Of a stretch of DNA of 64,000 nucleotides, positions 46,797 through 54,497 are shown one piece after another. A program made the position numbers and the translations under genes. The notes beneath the pieces are model-generated. The model was given only the letters and a program-made list of their open reading frames with translations, had not been told where the DNA came from and ran no database searches. The stretch covers positions 186,001 through 250,000 of the forward strand of contig NZ_VITH01000007.1 of NCBI RefSeq assembly GCF_007827815.1. Direction: 5' to 3'. Every line of letters starts with the position of its first letter. Positions within the stretch are counted from its first letter, which is position 1. Origin of the DNA: Azospirillum brasilense (GTDB lineage Bacteria > Pseudomonadota > Alphaproteobacteria > Azospirillales > Azospirillaceae).

Positions 46797-48080
46797 ATGA
46801 CGGCTTGCGGCCTCGATTTCGGCACGTCCAACACGACGCTCGGCGTGCGGACGGCGTCCGCGGCTGCCGGCATGGGAGGGGGCGGTTACGGACTGCTTGC
46901 CCTCGACGGCGCGCGGACGACCCTGCCCAGCGCCGTTTTCTTCGATTTCGAAGCCGACGCGGTGACGGTCGGGCAGGCGGCCATCGACTCCTATGCCTCG
47001 GGCGTCGAGGGGCGTTTGATGCGCTCGATCAAGTCGATGCTGGGCACCGACCTGATCGACGCCGACACCGCGCTGCGCAAGGGGCGCATCACCTTCCGCG
47101 CGGTCATCGCCACCTTCCTGGCCGCGGTCAAGGAGCGGGCGGAAACCGCGCTCGGTGGCGAGCTGACCGACGTGGTGCTCGGGCGCCCGGTGCATTTCGT
47201 CGACGGCGACCCGGCGGGCGACGCCGCGGCGGAGGAGGTGCTGGGCGAGATCGCCCGCTCCGTCGGTTTCCGCGGCATTTCCTTCCAATACGAGCCGATC
47301 GCCGCCGCGCTCGACTACGAGCAGCAGGTGGAGCGCGAGGAACTGGCCCTGATCGCCGACATCGGCGGCGGCACGTCGGACTTCTCCATCGTCCGCATCG
47401 GGCCGGAGCGGCGCGGGCGGGCCGACCGCAGCGCCGACATCCTGGCCAACGACGGCATCCGCGTCGGCGGCACCGACTTCGACCGCGACCTGTCGCTGGC
47501 GACGGCCATGCCGCTGCTCGGCCACGGCAGCGCCATGAAGCGTCCCGGTCTGCTGGCCCCCAAGCATCTGTTCTTCGATCTGGCGACCTGGTCGAAGATC
47601 AACTTTCTCTACACCGCCAAGGCGATGGCCGACCTGGAGCGCCTGAAGCGCGATTCCGCGACTCCGGACCGCATCGAGCGGCTGATCGGCGTGGTCGAGC
47701 ACCGGCTGGGCCACGCCCTGGCCATGGCGGTGGAGCGCACCAAGATCGCGCTGTCCGACGGGCCGGAGGCCGGCCTGTTGCTGGATTGGGGCGGGGGTGG
47801 CCTGACGCGCCCGGTGTCGGTGGACGAGTTGAACGAGGCGACGGCGATCCTGGCCGGACGCATCGGCGGGCGGGTGCGCGCCTGTCTGGCCGAGGCCGGC
47901 ACGCTGCCGGCGGAGATCGACGCGGTGTTCCTGACCGGCGGCTCCACGTTGCTGCCGCAGGTGCGGGCGGCCATCCTGGCCGAACTGCCCGGTGCCCGCG
48001 TGGTGGAGGGCAACATCTTCGGCTCGGTCGGCACCGGCCTGACCATCGAGGCGGCCCGGCGCTTCGGCGGCACCGCCTGA
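46797..48080 (+). CDS. Hsp70-family protein, YegD-like
   Basis: 427 residues. Actin/Hsp70 ATPase features: CGLDFGTSNTTLGV, the phosphate 2 loop LALIADIGGGTSDFSIVRIG, the YEPIAAALDYEQQ connect and adenosine motif FLTGGSTLLPQVRAAI. The peptide-binding domain of DnaK is missing, as in YegD. Its client is unknown. A strong hairpin follows. Confidence 0.9.
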   Translation: MTACGLDFGTSNTTLGVRTASAAAGMGGGGYGLLALDGARTTLPSAVFFDFEADAVTVGQAAIDSYASGVEGRLMRSIKSMLGTDLIDADTALRKGRITFRAVIATFLAAVKERAETALGGELTDVVLGRPVHFVDGDPAGDAAAEEVLGEIARSVGFRGISFQYEPIAAALDYEQQVEREELALIADIGGGTSDFSIVRIGPERRGRADRSADILANDGIRVGGTDFDRDLSLATAMPLLGHGSAMKRPGLLAPKHLFFDLATWSKINFLYTAKAMADLERLKRDSATPDRIERLIGVVEHRLGHALAMAVERTKIALSDGPEAGLLLDWGGGGLTRPVSVDELNEATAILAGRIGGRVRACLAEAGTLPAEIDAVFLTGGSTLLPQVRAAILAELPGARVVEGNIFGSVGTGLTIEAARRFGGTA

Positions 48081-48100
48081 GGCGTCCTTCAAGTCCCAGA

Positions 48101-48144
48101 CACGAAAAAGCCCACCGACGGTGTTGCCGGTGGGCTTTTTCGTG
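48101..48144. terminator. Bidirectional terminator, originally shared with glnA
   Basis: 17-bp perfect stem (48101-48117 with 48128-48144) including CGAAAAAGCCCACCG, with A/T runs on both sides and a 10-nt loop. It ends the Hsp70-like gene. On the minus strand it would have followed the original glnA end at 48228. Confidence 0.95.
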
Positions 48145-48227
48145 CTCTGTTCCGCGGATCGGTCCTCCGGTCGTGCCCGCCGCGCCGCGAGGGCAGGGCG
48201 GACACCGGAGGACCGAAGTCCGATGGA

Positions 48228-48248
48228 TCAGACCGAGTAGTACATCTT
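48228..48248 (-). pseudogene. glnA: Displaced 3' end of glnA (last six codons and stop)
   Basis: Read on the minus strand, 48248-48228 is AAG ATG TAC TAC TCG GTC TGA, i.e. KMYYSV-stop. This is exactly the end of GlnA encoded at 54586-54566, but there the last three codons read AGC GTT TGA. It is the original host end, left on the far side of the element when it inserted. Confidence 0.85.
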
Positions 48249-48249
48249 G
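48237..48249. other. attL core
   Basis: GTAGTACATCTTG, identical to 54575-54587 at the other end of the element. 13 bp, inside the last codons of glnA. Confidence 0.85.
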
Positions 48250-48322
48250 GATTGGACTCGGCGACTGAGGCGGTAAGGAATTGCAAGGGCTGCTGCCTTT
48301 TCAACGGCTTAGACTGCTTCGC

Positions 48323-48348
48323 TAGGTACACCCGGTAGGTACACCCGG
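48323..48348 (+). repeat. Left arm-type integrase sites
   Basis: TAGGTACACCCGG occurs twice in perfect tandem (48323-48335 and 48336-48348), 74 bp from the left core and just before the integrase start. Confidence 0.7.
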
Positions 48349-48381
48349 CTACCTGACGGAGCCTGTTGAAGAGGTGTTCCG

Positions 48382-49980
48382 GTGCTTCATGTGCAGCGTA
48401 GGGGGAATGGCTTCTGCTGGCGGCGTAGGGTGCCGCTGGGGCTGCGTTCACGGTTCATTAAGCGCGAACTGGTGGTGTCCCTTAGAACCCCAGACCGTGC
48501 TGTTGCCATCGCCAGAGGGCGGAGGCTGAGTACGGTTGCCGATAAGCTGTTTGCTCGTGCCATGACCGATACCAGCCTCACCACCGACCGTATCAACGCC
48601 ATTGCCCGCGGCTGGCTGTCCGCCGAGTTGGAGAGGGCGGAAAGGGAACTGGAGCAGGTAAGGGCAGGGCAAGCCCTCTACTCGGCTCCTGATCCCCATG
48701 AGGACGCGGTTGATACAGACCTTCGGCTCTTATCCGAGCTTGCAGCCGATAGCCGTGAAGCTCTGGCGGTTAATGACTATCGCCAGATTGAAGTGGTAGC
48801 GGATGATTTGATCGGGGCCGCTGGATTGTCCGTTGACCGCGCAAGCCCCTCATTCGGACGCTTTTGTCGGGTGCTGCTTAGGGCACAGGTTGAGCTTCTG
48901 CGGCAGACCAAGGCCCGCAGGGCAGGGGACTACAGCGAGCCTACCCGTGACCCTTTGTTTGTGCCCCAGACCGATGCCCTGCCCTCCCATGCTCCGGAGG
49001 ACCCCCGTGCCAAGTCCATGCCTCTCTCCGAGTTGGCGGAAGTGTTTATACAGACAAAAATTCGAGACGGCGTATGGAAGGAGGCAACAGCAAGGAATAG
49101 CCCCCGTAAACTTCGGCTTTTTGCGGAGACGTTGGGCAATAAGCCTGTTGATATGGTCACGCGAGACGATATTCGTGATTGGCGGGATGCGCTAGATGAT
49201 ATGGATCTGGCGTCCAATTCGATCCGTCAGCACTTCAGCGTAATTGGATCAATGTTCAATTGGGCCAAGCAAGAGGGCAAGGCTTCCCTAGACAATCCGA
49301 CGAGGGGTCTTGCCCCTAAGGCAGACACTCAGACCCGTGAAGCTTTTACGCCTCAGGATCTACAGGCCCTCTTCCATTCACCACTTTATATGGGCCATTG
49401 GCGGGCTGATAGGCGAGAGCGGCCCGGCGGGATATTGGTGAAGGACCATAAGTTCTGGTTACCCTCGGTGGCGCTGCATTCAGGCTTGCGAGTCGAGGAA
49501 GTGGCCAAACTGACCGTCACGGATCTTCGCGAGAGCGAGGGGGTCTGGTGCTTCCATGTGTCGGACGCGAAAACCAAGGCGGGGAACCGCGTTGTTCCCG
49601 TGCATCCTCGCTTGATCCGTATGGGGCTGTTGGTGCATCGGCAAAAGGTAGTTGAGCGGGGCGAGGCTCAGCTTTGGCCTGAACTGAAGAAGGGTAGCGA
49701 GGGACGATTTAGTCAGTCCTTCGTACAGTGGTGGTCACAGTTCCGGCATCTGATCGGGCTTGATAGGGAAAGCTTGGTGTTCCACAGCTTCCGCCACACC
49801 TTCATTTCCTCGCTACTGAATGCCGGGGTTCCGCAGACGACTGTGCAACAGATTGCGGGCCATGCCATACCCGGCGTAACCGGCATCTACGCTGGGAAGT
49901 TGCTGACTGCTCAGGACAAGTTTGATGCTATCCAGCATATTACGTTTGGGGCGGATCTGAGCCACCTAGAGGCGCCGTAG
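48382..49980 (+). CDS. Tyrosine-type site-specific recombinase (integrase)
   Basis: 532 residues, responsible for recombination at the glnA core. N-terminal about 40 residues match a DUF6538-type start (LHVQRRGNGFCWRRRVPLGLRSRFIKRELVVSLRT). A SAM-like core-binding domain covers about 215-310 (LSELAEVFIQTKIRDGVW...SIRQHFSVIGSMFNWAKQEG). The catalytic domain has Arg in LHSGLRVEEVAKL, Lys in SDAKTKAGNRVVP, HSFRHTFISSLL, GHAIPGVTG and Tyr in GIYAGKLL. GTG start with GAGG upstream. AbiV follows 41 bp downstream. Confidence 0.95.
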   Translation: MLHVQRRGNGFCWRRRVPLGLRSRFIKRELVVSLRTPDRAVAIARGRRLSTVADKLFARAMTDTSLTTDRINAIARGWLSAELERAERELEQVRAGQALYSAPDPHEDAVDTDLRLLSELAADSREALAVNDYRQIEVVADDLIGAAGLSVDRASPSFGRFCRVLLRAQVELLRQTKARRAGDYSEPTRDPLFVPQTDALPSHAPEDPRAKSMPLSELAEVFIQTKIRDGVWKEATARNSPRKLRLFAETLGNKPVDMVTRDDIRDWRDALDDMDLASNSIRQHFSVIGSMFNWAKQEGKASLDNPTRGLAPKADTQTREAFTPQDLQALFHSPLYMGHWRADRRERPGGILVKDHKFWLPSVALHSGLRVEEVAKLTVTDLRESEGVWCFHVSDAKTKAGNRVVPVHPRLIRMGLLVHRQKVVERGEAQLWPELKKGSEGRFSQSFVQWWSQFRHLIGLDRESLVFHSFRHTFISSLLNAGVPQTTVQQIAGHAIPGVTGIYAGKLLTAQDKFDAIQHITFGADLSHLEAP

Positions 49981-50021
49981 GGCTAATCCTGGGCTAGTCC
50001 TATCGGCAACGGAGAGCGGCA

Positions 50022-50702
50022 ATGGCGGCAAACGATGACCAGAGCGACGGCGACAGCCTGGGCCTTGTCGGTATTGGTATATTAGAAAACGCTGAGAGGC
50101 TGCTTCAAGACGCTCAACTACTGCGCTCCCACCGTAGGTACCCGTCGGCTACGGCAATTGCGGTTCTCTGCCTAGAGGAAGTGTCAAAGTTTGCTTCTCT
50201 AAATAGTGGTAAGTTGCGCTATAGATCGCTCAGCAATCCCAAGGACCACAAAGAAAAGCACCGCGTTGCTGCTGATATAGTAGGTGGAAACATACTGCTA
50301 GGAGAACTTAGGGCGATAGAAAAGTCGCGCGGGTTCAAAATTGATTCGGATGGTGAGGGTGATGACAAAAGTGATTACGTTTCCATTAACACAATAATGG
50401 TCAGTGCTTTTGCGCATTTGGCGGATAATGGCGTTGACGATGAGTTGCGGAAAAACTTAAAGCGATACAGATACATCGAGCTAATCAGCAAATTGTTTAG
50501 TGGGTACTTCAATGAGGTGAAGAAGCAATGCTTCTATGTGGAGCCGGATACACTACCGGCAGCGGGGCCGGGAGGGGTTGATCGGCTTACGGCTGACCAG
50601 ACCATTAGGCTCGCGAAAGCTTCAGTTCTAGCCACTCGGCGCGGGATGAGATGGCTGAACTGGCAGAAAGCCCAGCGCAAGCCGCAAGCCAAGAGGCGAT
50701 AG
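50022..50702 (+). CDS. AbiV-family abortive infection protein
   Basis: 226 residues. Helical HEPN-like N-terminus: LENAERLLQDAQLLRSHRRYPSATAIAVLCLEEVSKFASLNSG, with the A-x-x-L-...-LEE-x-x-K pattern of AbiV proteins. AbiV of lactococci stops phage development by blocking translation. GGAG at 50011 seven bases before the ATG. Base composition is near 50 percent GC, well below flanks. Its 3' end overlaps the remnant of an integrase tail in another frame. Probably in the same transcript as the integrase. Family call is by motif; the activity here is untested. Confidence 0.75.
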   Translation: MAANDDQSDGDSLGLVGIGILENAERLLQDAQLLRSHRRYPSATAIAVLCLEEVSKFASLNSGKLRYRSLSNPKDHKEKHRVAADIVGGNILLGELRAIEKSRGFKIDSDGEGDDKSDYVSINTIMVSAFAHLADNGVDDELRKNLKRYRYIELISKLFSGYFNEVKKQCFYVEPDTLPAAGPGGVDRLTADQTIRLAKASVLATRRGMRWLNWQKAQRKPQAKRR

Positions 50703-50704
50703 CG

Positions 50705-50872
50705 CGTCCGTTTGTCAAATCACTCTACGGGCAGCTTGCCGGTCATGTGGTCAACGTCGGCATCACCTACGGCGTCTATGGCGGAAAGCTACTCTCCGCA
50801 CCCGAACGCTTGGCGCTGATCGAGAGGCTGGATTTCGGCGTTGACCTCTCGCATCTGGAACCCGCTGGGTGA
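50705..50872 (+). pseudogene. Remnant of a second integrase C-terminus
   Basis: The frame translates to GQLAGHVVNVGITYGVYGGKLLSAPERLALIERLDFGVDLSHLEP, which aligns with the end of the intact integrase (QQIAGHAIPGVTGIYAGKLLTAQDKFDAIQHITFGADLSHLEAP), including the catalytic His/Tyr region. No catalytic Arg or core domain remains. The AbiV gene therefore lies between a complete integrase and a diverged copy of its tail. Confidence 0.85.
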
Positions 50873-51041
50873 CAAGGGAGGGAGGAGTTTACAACCTCCC
50901 CGCGTGAAGAAAGGCCGGAACAACAATTAAACAACAGCACTTTAACCCCATTCTGCGAAGTGCTATTTCCAGAGGGGCCAGGGGAGGGCGAGAGTATCTT
51001 CCGGTCCCTTAGGACTCCTAAACCCCCCTGCCGTCCCTGGA

Positions 51042-51590
51042 TCACGCCTCGGCACCAAGGATGCGGTAGACGCTGGCACGGCCGATCCCGAGTCGCTTGG
51101 CGATCTCCGACGCACCGACACCCTGGGCTTTCAGGGACAGCACCTCTTCAGCATCAATGGACGGCTTACGGCCCTTATAGACACCTTCAGCCTTGGCCTT
51201 GGCGATGCCTTCCAGTTGGCGTTCACGGCGGATGTTGGTTTCGAACTCGGCAAACACACCCAGCATATCGAGGAAGGCTTTCCCGGCTGCGGTGCTTGTG
51301 TCGATGGGTTGATCGGTTGCCTTCAGTGTACCGCCCTTGGCCCTCAGTTCCCGCACGATATCCTGAAGGTCACCGATGGAGCGGGCGAGACGGTCTATAC
51401 GGGTAACCATGAGCGTATCGCCAGCGCGTAGGAACTGAAGGAGGGTTTCCAGTTCGGCCCGTCCGTTCCGGCTTGTGCCGCTGATCTTCTCCTTACGGAT
51501 CACATCGCAGCCCGCATTCCGAAGGGCCTCTACCTGAACGGTCAAATCCTGATCGTAGGTGCTGACCCGCGCATAACCGTAGACCGCCAT
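51042..51590 (-). CDS. Serine recombinase (resolvase/invertase)
   Basis: 182 residues of the Tn3 resolvase/Gin class. Catalytic Ser in YGYARVSTYDQDL; EKISGTSRNGRAELETLLQFLRAGDTLMVTRIDRLARS; long dimer helix AFLDMLGVFAEFETNIRRERQLEGIAKAKAEG; C-terminal HTH (ASEIAKRLGIGRASVYRIL). Full length, likely active. Inverted 12-bp repeats upstream may be its sites. Confidence 0.95.
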   Translation of the reverse strand: MAVYGYARVSTYDQDLTVQVEALRNAGCDVIRKEKISGTSRNGRAELETLLQFLRAGDTLMVTRIDRLARSIGDLQDIVRELRAKGGTLKATDQPIDTSTAAGKAFLDMLGVFAEFETNIRRERQLEGIAKAKAEGVYKGRKPSIDAEEVLSLKAQGVGASEIAKRLGIGRASVYRILGAEA

Positions 51591-51603
51591 GATACCCGCC
51601 TCA

Positions 51604-51673
51604 GTGTCTCATTTGCCTCTAGACCCTCTCTTAATACAGTGTATCGGAATAGAAGACAACCCAAATAAGACAC
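51604..51673. promoter_or_regulatory. Candidate res site of the resolvase
   Basis: GTGTCTCATTTG (51604-51615) and CAAATAAGACAC (51662-51673) are inverted with one mismatch and 46 bp apart, directly upstream of the resolvase start on its strand, the usual place for res subsites. Confidence 0.5.
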
Positions 51674-51764
51674 GGAAAGCCTGGGCGTGGCTGTCTCACT
51701 GAAGCGACTCGCTTGGGTATACCGTAACGGGACGGCGCAACGGAGCGGGGCAGGCCCCTCAGCG

Positions 51765-51974
51765 TCATGCGACCTCCTTGCGTTGCTGTTCGATGTAGAG
51801 GCAGGCCATTACGGTTTCCCGGCTGATGGTCGCCCCAGGTTGCTCCCGTGAACCATAGGCACGGCGGGATATACCCAGCAACGCGGCGGCCTCTTCCTGT
51901 TTGAGCTTCAGCCGCCCGCGCCATGCCTTCAGGTCTTCAGGCCCCCAGGCAGGGAGTTTCAGGGTGTCTTGCAT
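51765..51974 (-). CDS. XRE-family (Cro/CI-type) regulator
   Basis: 69 residues. Helix-turn-helix: PEDLKAWRGRLKLKQEEAAALLGISRRAYGSREQPGATISRETVMACLYI. Smallest type of XRE repressor. GAGGGGGG precedes the ATG at 51974-51972. Probably regulates the minus-strand genes of the element, an inference from position. Confidence 0.85.
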   Translation of the reverse strand: MQDTLKLPAWGPEDLKAWRGRLKLKQEEAAALLGISRRAYGSREQPGATISRETVMACLYIEQQRKEVA

Positions 51975-52027
51975 TCGGCCCCCCTCAGTATTAGGTTAGA
52001 GGGGAACCGCTAGGCTGTTCGAGCAAC

Positions 52028-52126
52028 CTAGCGGCCCCCTTGTGGGTAGCGGCTAATGATGATGGTCACTTCCCATCGCCAGAACCGCAGCACAAGGAAG
52101 AAGTGAGGGCCTTTTTTACCCTTCAT
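52028..52126 (-). CDS. 32-residue small protein
   Basis: MKGKKGPHFFLVLRFWRWEV... through TIIISRYPQGGR: 32 residues, basic start then a short aromatic/hydrophobic helix. AGGAGG lies 5 bases before the ATG, a near-ideal ribosome site, which supports real translation. No family known. Between Rha-like and XRE genes on the same strand. Confidence 0.5.
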   Translation of the reverse strand: MKGKKGPHFFLVLRFWRWEVTIIISRYPQGGR

Positions 52127-52152
52127 ACTTGCCTCCTAGGTTGCTTGTTTTT

Positions 52153-52515
52153 TTAGATTGCACCGGGTTGGGAACCACTCCCGCCCGGTGCGCCTAGTTG
52201 CTTTCTTCCTCGTTTCCGCCAAGCGGCGAACACACGGACCAAGGCGGCCCGAACCTCCTTAGCCCTCTCGGTGCGGGAGAACATGGCCACCAACAAGGCT
52301 TGTTCTTCGTTCAGATAGAAGGCCGTAGCTGGCCGTCCGCCGGTTTGGAGGCGTTCACTCCAAAGGGGGCCAAAGCCTTCGAGTTCGGCCCGGTTCGCTT
52401 CGATAATGTCCGTGCGTATTTTGCGGGGGTTCAACAGGCCCAGGGCCGCCGCAAGATCGGTATCGAGTACGCGGGGTTCACCTTCAACGGCGGAAAGGGT
52501 AATCAGAGCGTTCAT
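52153..52515 (-). CDS. Phage Rha/antirepressor-like protein
   Basis: 120 residues. PRVLDTDLAAALGLLNPRKIRTDIIEANRAELEGFGPLWSER, then a hinge and FYLNEEQALLVAMFSRTERAKEVRAALVRVFAAWRKR, the C-terminal pattern shared by many phage regulators of the Rha/antirepressor group. Its start (ATG 52515) overlaps the end of the BRO-N gene by 32 nt. Likely a phage-derived DNA-binding or switch protein. Confidence 0.65.
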   Translation of the reverse strand: MNALITLSAVEGEPRVLDTDLAAALGLLNPRKIRTDIIEANRAELEGFGPLWSERLQTGGRPATAFYLNEEQALLVAMFSRTERAKEVRAALVRVFAAWRKRGRKQLGAPGGSGSQPGAI

Positions 52516-52972
52516 GGTCTTGGGCCTCTGACCTATCAAGCGGATACCAACATGTGAGGTCAGCCTGAGGCGCGGGCAGCACGTCACGCGCCACCCAATC
52601 GCGGAACCGCTTGGCTTCGGGACGGTCGGAGCGCATCACCAGCTTGTAAAGACCGGCCTCAGAGACGCACACAAAGCCCCGCGTGGGCCAATCATGCATC
52701 CGATCCATGTTTGACCGCTTGACCACCATTTTTTCATCGGCGGCAAGGTGGCGCGTGTAACCGCCCGCTCCCCCGGCTGTGTAAAGCCCCAGGGCCGCCG
52801 CGGCATCCTGGGCCACGAACCACGGGGCACCGTCGATTTCCACAAGGCAGATGGTGGTTAGAACCGATAAGGCGCTTGGGAACCCCCAGACAGCGCAGGA
52901 GCCGGGAAGCTGGGGTAACGTGCCTGTAGCCACTGAAGGGTACTGCCCCCTATCGGTGGGCCGGGCTTCCAA
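52484..52972 (-). CDS. BRO-N domain phage regulator
   Basis: About 162 residues. BRO-N features: ICLVEIDGAPWFVAQDAAAALGLYTAG, LAADEKMVVKRSN, GFVCVSEAGLYKLVMRSDRPEAKRFRDWVARDVLP. The start is unclear: the frame is open from a TTG at 52972 but the first 40 residues do not look like the family, so the true start may be shorter or a frameshift may be present. Typical of phages and islands, where it affects repressors. Confidence 0.75.
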   Translation of the reverse strand: MEARPTDRGQYPSVATGTLPQLPGSCAVWGFPSALSVLTTICLVEIDGAPWFVAQDAAAALGLYTAGGAGGYTRHLAADEKMVVKRSNMDRMHDWPTRGFVCVSEAGLYKLVMRSDRPEAKRFRDWVARDVLPAPQADLTCWYPLDRSEAQDHERSDYPFRR

Positions 52973-52986
52973 CCTGTCGAGTTATT

Positions 52987-53139
52987 CTATGGAACCCGCT
53001 GGGGCATTGGGGCCTGCATGAGCGGCGCATCTGGAGCGTTCATCAGCGCCGCCCCTGCCTGCCTGAGCCAATCAACTTTGGAGAGGGTCCGCAGCTTGTC
53101 CTCGGACGGCTCTGGGGGAAGAGGAAATGAGTCAAACAT
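52987..53139 (-). CDS. 50-residue small protein
   Basis: MFDSFPLPPEPSEDKLRTLS... ending in LMQAPMPQRVP. Its ATG at 53139-53137 overlaps the end of the upstream 69-residue gene by 8 nt, and it is read in a different frame; overlap of this kind suggests coupled translation. No family recognised. Confidence 0.45.
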   Translation of the reverse strand: MFDSFPLPPEPSEDKLRTLSKVDWLRQAGAALMNAPDAPLMQAPMPQRVP

Positions 53140-53341
53140 GGTGGTGGTAGCCTATATCTTCGGCATCCCTAAGGAAACTCTCAGCAAGAGTATGGGCAAA
53201 CACACTGTAGCTGAGGCGCTTGCCTACTGCCTCTTCTGCTATCTTGAGGGCCTTGCTCCACGCTTCGCGCTCACGGCCTCCTAAGCGAAGGAAGATTGGC
53301 CTTCCTCCCTTCCCATATGCTTTAGTACCTTTCATATCCAT
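53132..53341 (-). CDS. 69-residue basic small protein
   Basis: MDMKGTKAYGKGGRPIFLRLGG, then a helix REREAWSKALKIAEEAVGKRLSYSVFAHTLAESFLRDAEDIG and a HHH tail. Might be a ribbon-helix-helix or similar DNA-binding protein but no motif is certain. Starts inside the stop region of the upstream ORF (ATGGATATGA). Confidence 0.5.
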   Translation of the reverse strand: MDMKGTKAYGKGGRPIFLRLGGREREAWSKALKIAEEAVGKRLSYSVFAHTLAESFLRDAEDIGYHHHV

Positions 53342-53550
53342 ATTTCCGATTGCTCTACGCAAAAATTGTATTCGAACACATTCATAGAAAACGTCCTGCA
53401 GCCCCGCTCTTCGAGGCTGTAGAGTGGTAGTGGTTGGGCTGTCTGGTATATAGCTTCTATAGCGACTAAAGGTCCTAAGGTCCTAAGGTCCTTAGGGCCA
53501 TCTACGGTTATAACGTTATTATATGTGGTTGGTTGTCTTAAGGTATCCAT
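53332..53550 (-). CDS. 72-residue hypothetical protein
   Basis: MDTLRQPTTYNNVITVDGPKDLRTLGPLVAIEAIY... ending in EQSEIWI; no family. GAGG lies 3-4 bases before the ATG and the stop overlaps the next start. The AAGGTCCT triplet repeat (53468-53491) lies inside it, so it could be chance coding; confidence is low. Confidence 0.35.
   Translation of the reverse strand: MDTLRQPTTYNNVITVDGPKDLRTLGPLVAIEAIYQTAQPLPLYSLEERGCRTFSMNVFEYNFCVEQSEIWI
53468..53491. repeat. Three tandem AAGGTCCT repeats
   Basis: AAGGTCCT repeated three times without gap, inside the element. Purpose unknown. Confidence 0.6.
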
Positions 53551-54459
53551 AGTCCTCTATAGGCCCCCTTTCCCCCTTCTCTCAGGGTGGTGGTATTGGT
53601 CTGTATGGTTGTCCGATCTTCGGTCTGTTGGCTTCCTCTGGTCCTTCGGCGGCCTCGCTTCTCTCAGGGTGGTGGTATTCTATGGTTGTATCAGATGGGC
53701 AGCATTCACAACCATATTGATGTCAGTCTATGCATGGGATCATAGCGCCGTTACTAACAGGTAGCGTTACGGCCAGCCGTCATCGCTGGGGCTTGTTTCC
53801 TGCGCTCTGGATGCCCGCTTGGGCCTTTCAGCTACCAGCAGCCGAATTCCACAGACGCGCTGTATGGCCTTGTGAAGGGCCCTATGGGCAACCCTCTTCA
53901 ATCACCGATGACCAGAGGGATTATTGCTGTGTGAGACCTCCCTGCGCAACAAAAGAAGGAAGCTTGGACGCGCCCTCAGAAACCCCCAGCACCCACAAGC
54001 GCCGCCCCCAGTACCCCGGCATACCTTTTGGAACAAGGCATGGCGGCCTCCAATAAGCGTGATGCTGAACCCCCGCCCCCGTCAGGGACGTTATAGAAAA
54101 ACTTAGGGGGTCACTCCGTTTGGAAAGGTCGGACCATCAACCACAACACGGCCCAAAAGTCGGTATTCTTGAAGCGACCATTCAGAAAGGGCGGGAGGGC
54201 CTTGGTTCCATGTAGGGAAGTTAGGGACTCCTGCGGCAATCGCGCTGCCCTGCATCTGCGGTTGCCTCAGCTTCCAATGGGGGCGAGGCGAAGCGTTCGC
54301 CACTCAGTCCCGGCAAGAGCCTCAGGAAGCCCGTTGCAGAGTCGCTGGGTTCGGTCTGGGGATGGGGTGCTACCCATGTAGCCGGGAAGCGTAGAAGCCT
54401 CTCAGCGAGTCGCTGTGAGTGCAGAACACCCCTCCACCCGTAACGGTATCAGAAACACC
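53551..54459. other. Element segment with no confident gene
   Basis: About 0.9 kb of lower-GC sequence. Open frames of 66-108 codons exist on both strands (e.g. 53730-54056 plus, 54103-54303 minus) but have no recognisable domains or good ribosome sites. It holds a 22-bp direct repeat and the upstream region of the small minus-strand genes. Confidence 0.6.
53576..53679. repeat. 22-bp direct repeat pair
   Basis: Identical 22-bp copies at 53576-53597 and 53658-53679 (both containing CTCTCAGGGTGGTGGTATT), 82 bp apart start to start. On the minus strand they lie about 26 and 108 bp upstream of the small-gene chain, the right place for regulator binding. Confidence 0.65.
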
Positions 54460-54490
54460 AAAAGGACCCCTCAGGTTTCCCTAAGGGGCC
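54460..54490 (-). terminator. Terminator for glnA provided by the element
   Basis: On the minus strand GGCCCCTTAGGG and CCTGAGGGGTCC form a stem with minor mismatches, followed by TTTT (AAAA at 54460-54463 on the plus strand). It lies 75 bp after the glnA stop, within the element, replacing the original terminator now 6.3 kb away. Confidence 0.7.
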
Positions 54491-54497
54491 TCTTGAC

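Noticed and set aside
44943..48092. Minus-strand open frame of over 1000 codons spanning GNAT, PhzF, MaoC and Hsp70 genes
   Set aside because: Antisense to several clearly real genes; protein is Gly/Arg/Ala/His-rich without domains. Such mirror frames are normal at this GC content.
53018..53284. Plus-strand 88-codon ORF in the element
   Set aside because: Overlaps the minus-strand small genes, has no domain or ribosome site, and its frame looks like a complement of them.
54021..54041. Possible 21-codon minus-strand peptide with GGAGG before ATG at 54041
   Set aside because: Too short to separate from chance, no further support.
54103..54303. Minus-strand 66-codon ORF near the right end of the element
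   Set aside because: GTG start without ribosome site, no recognisable domain; left in the non-coding segment.
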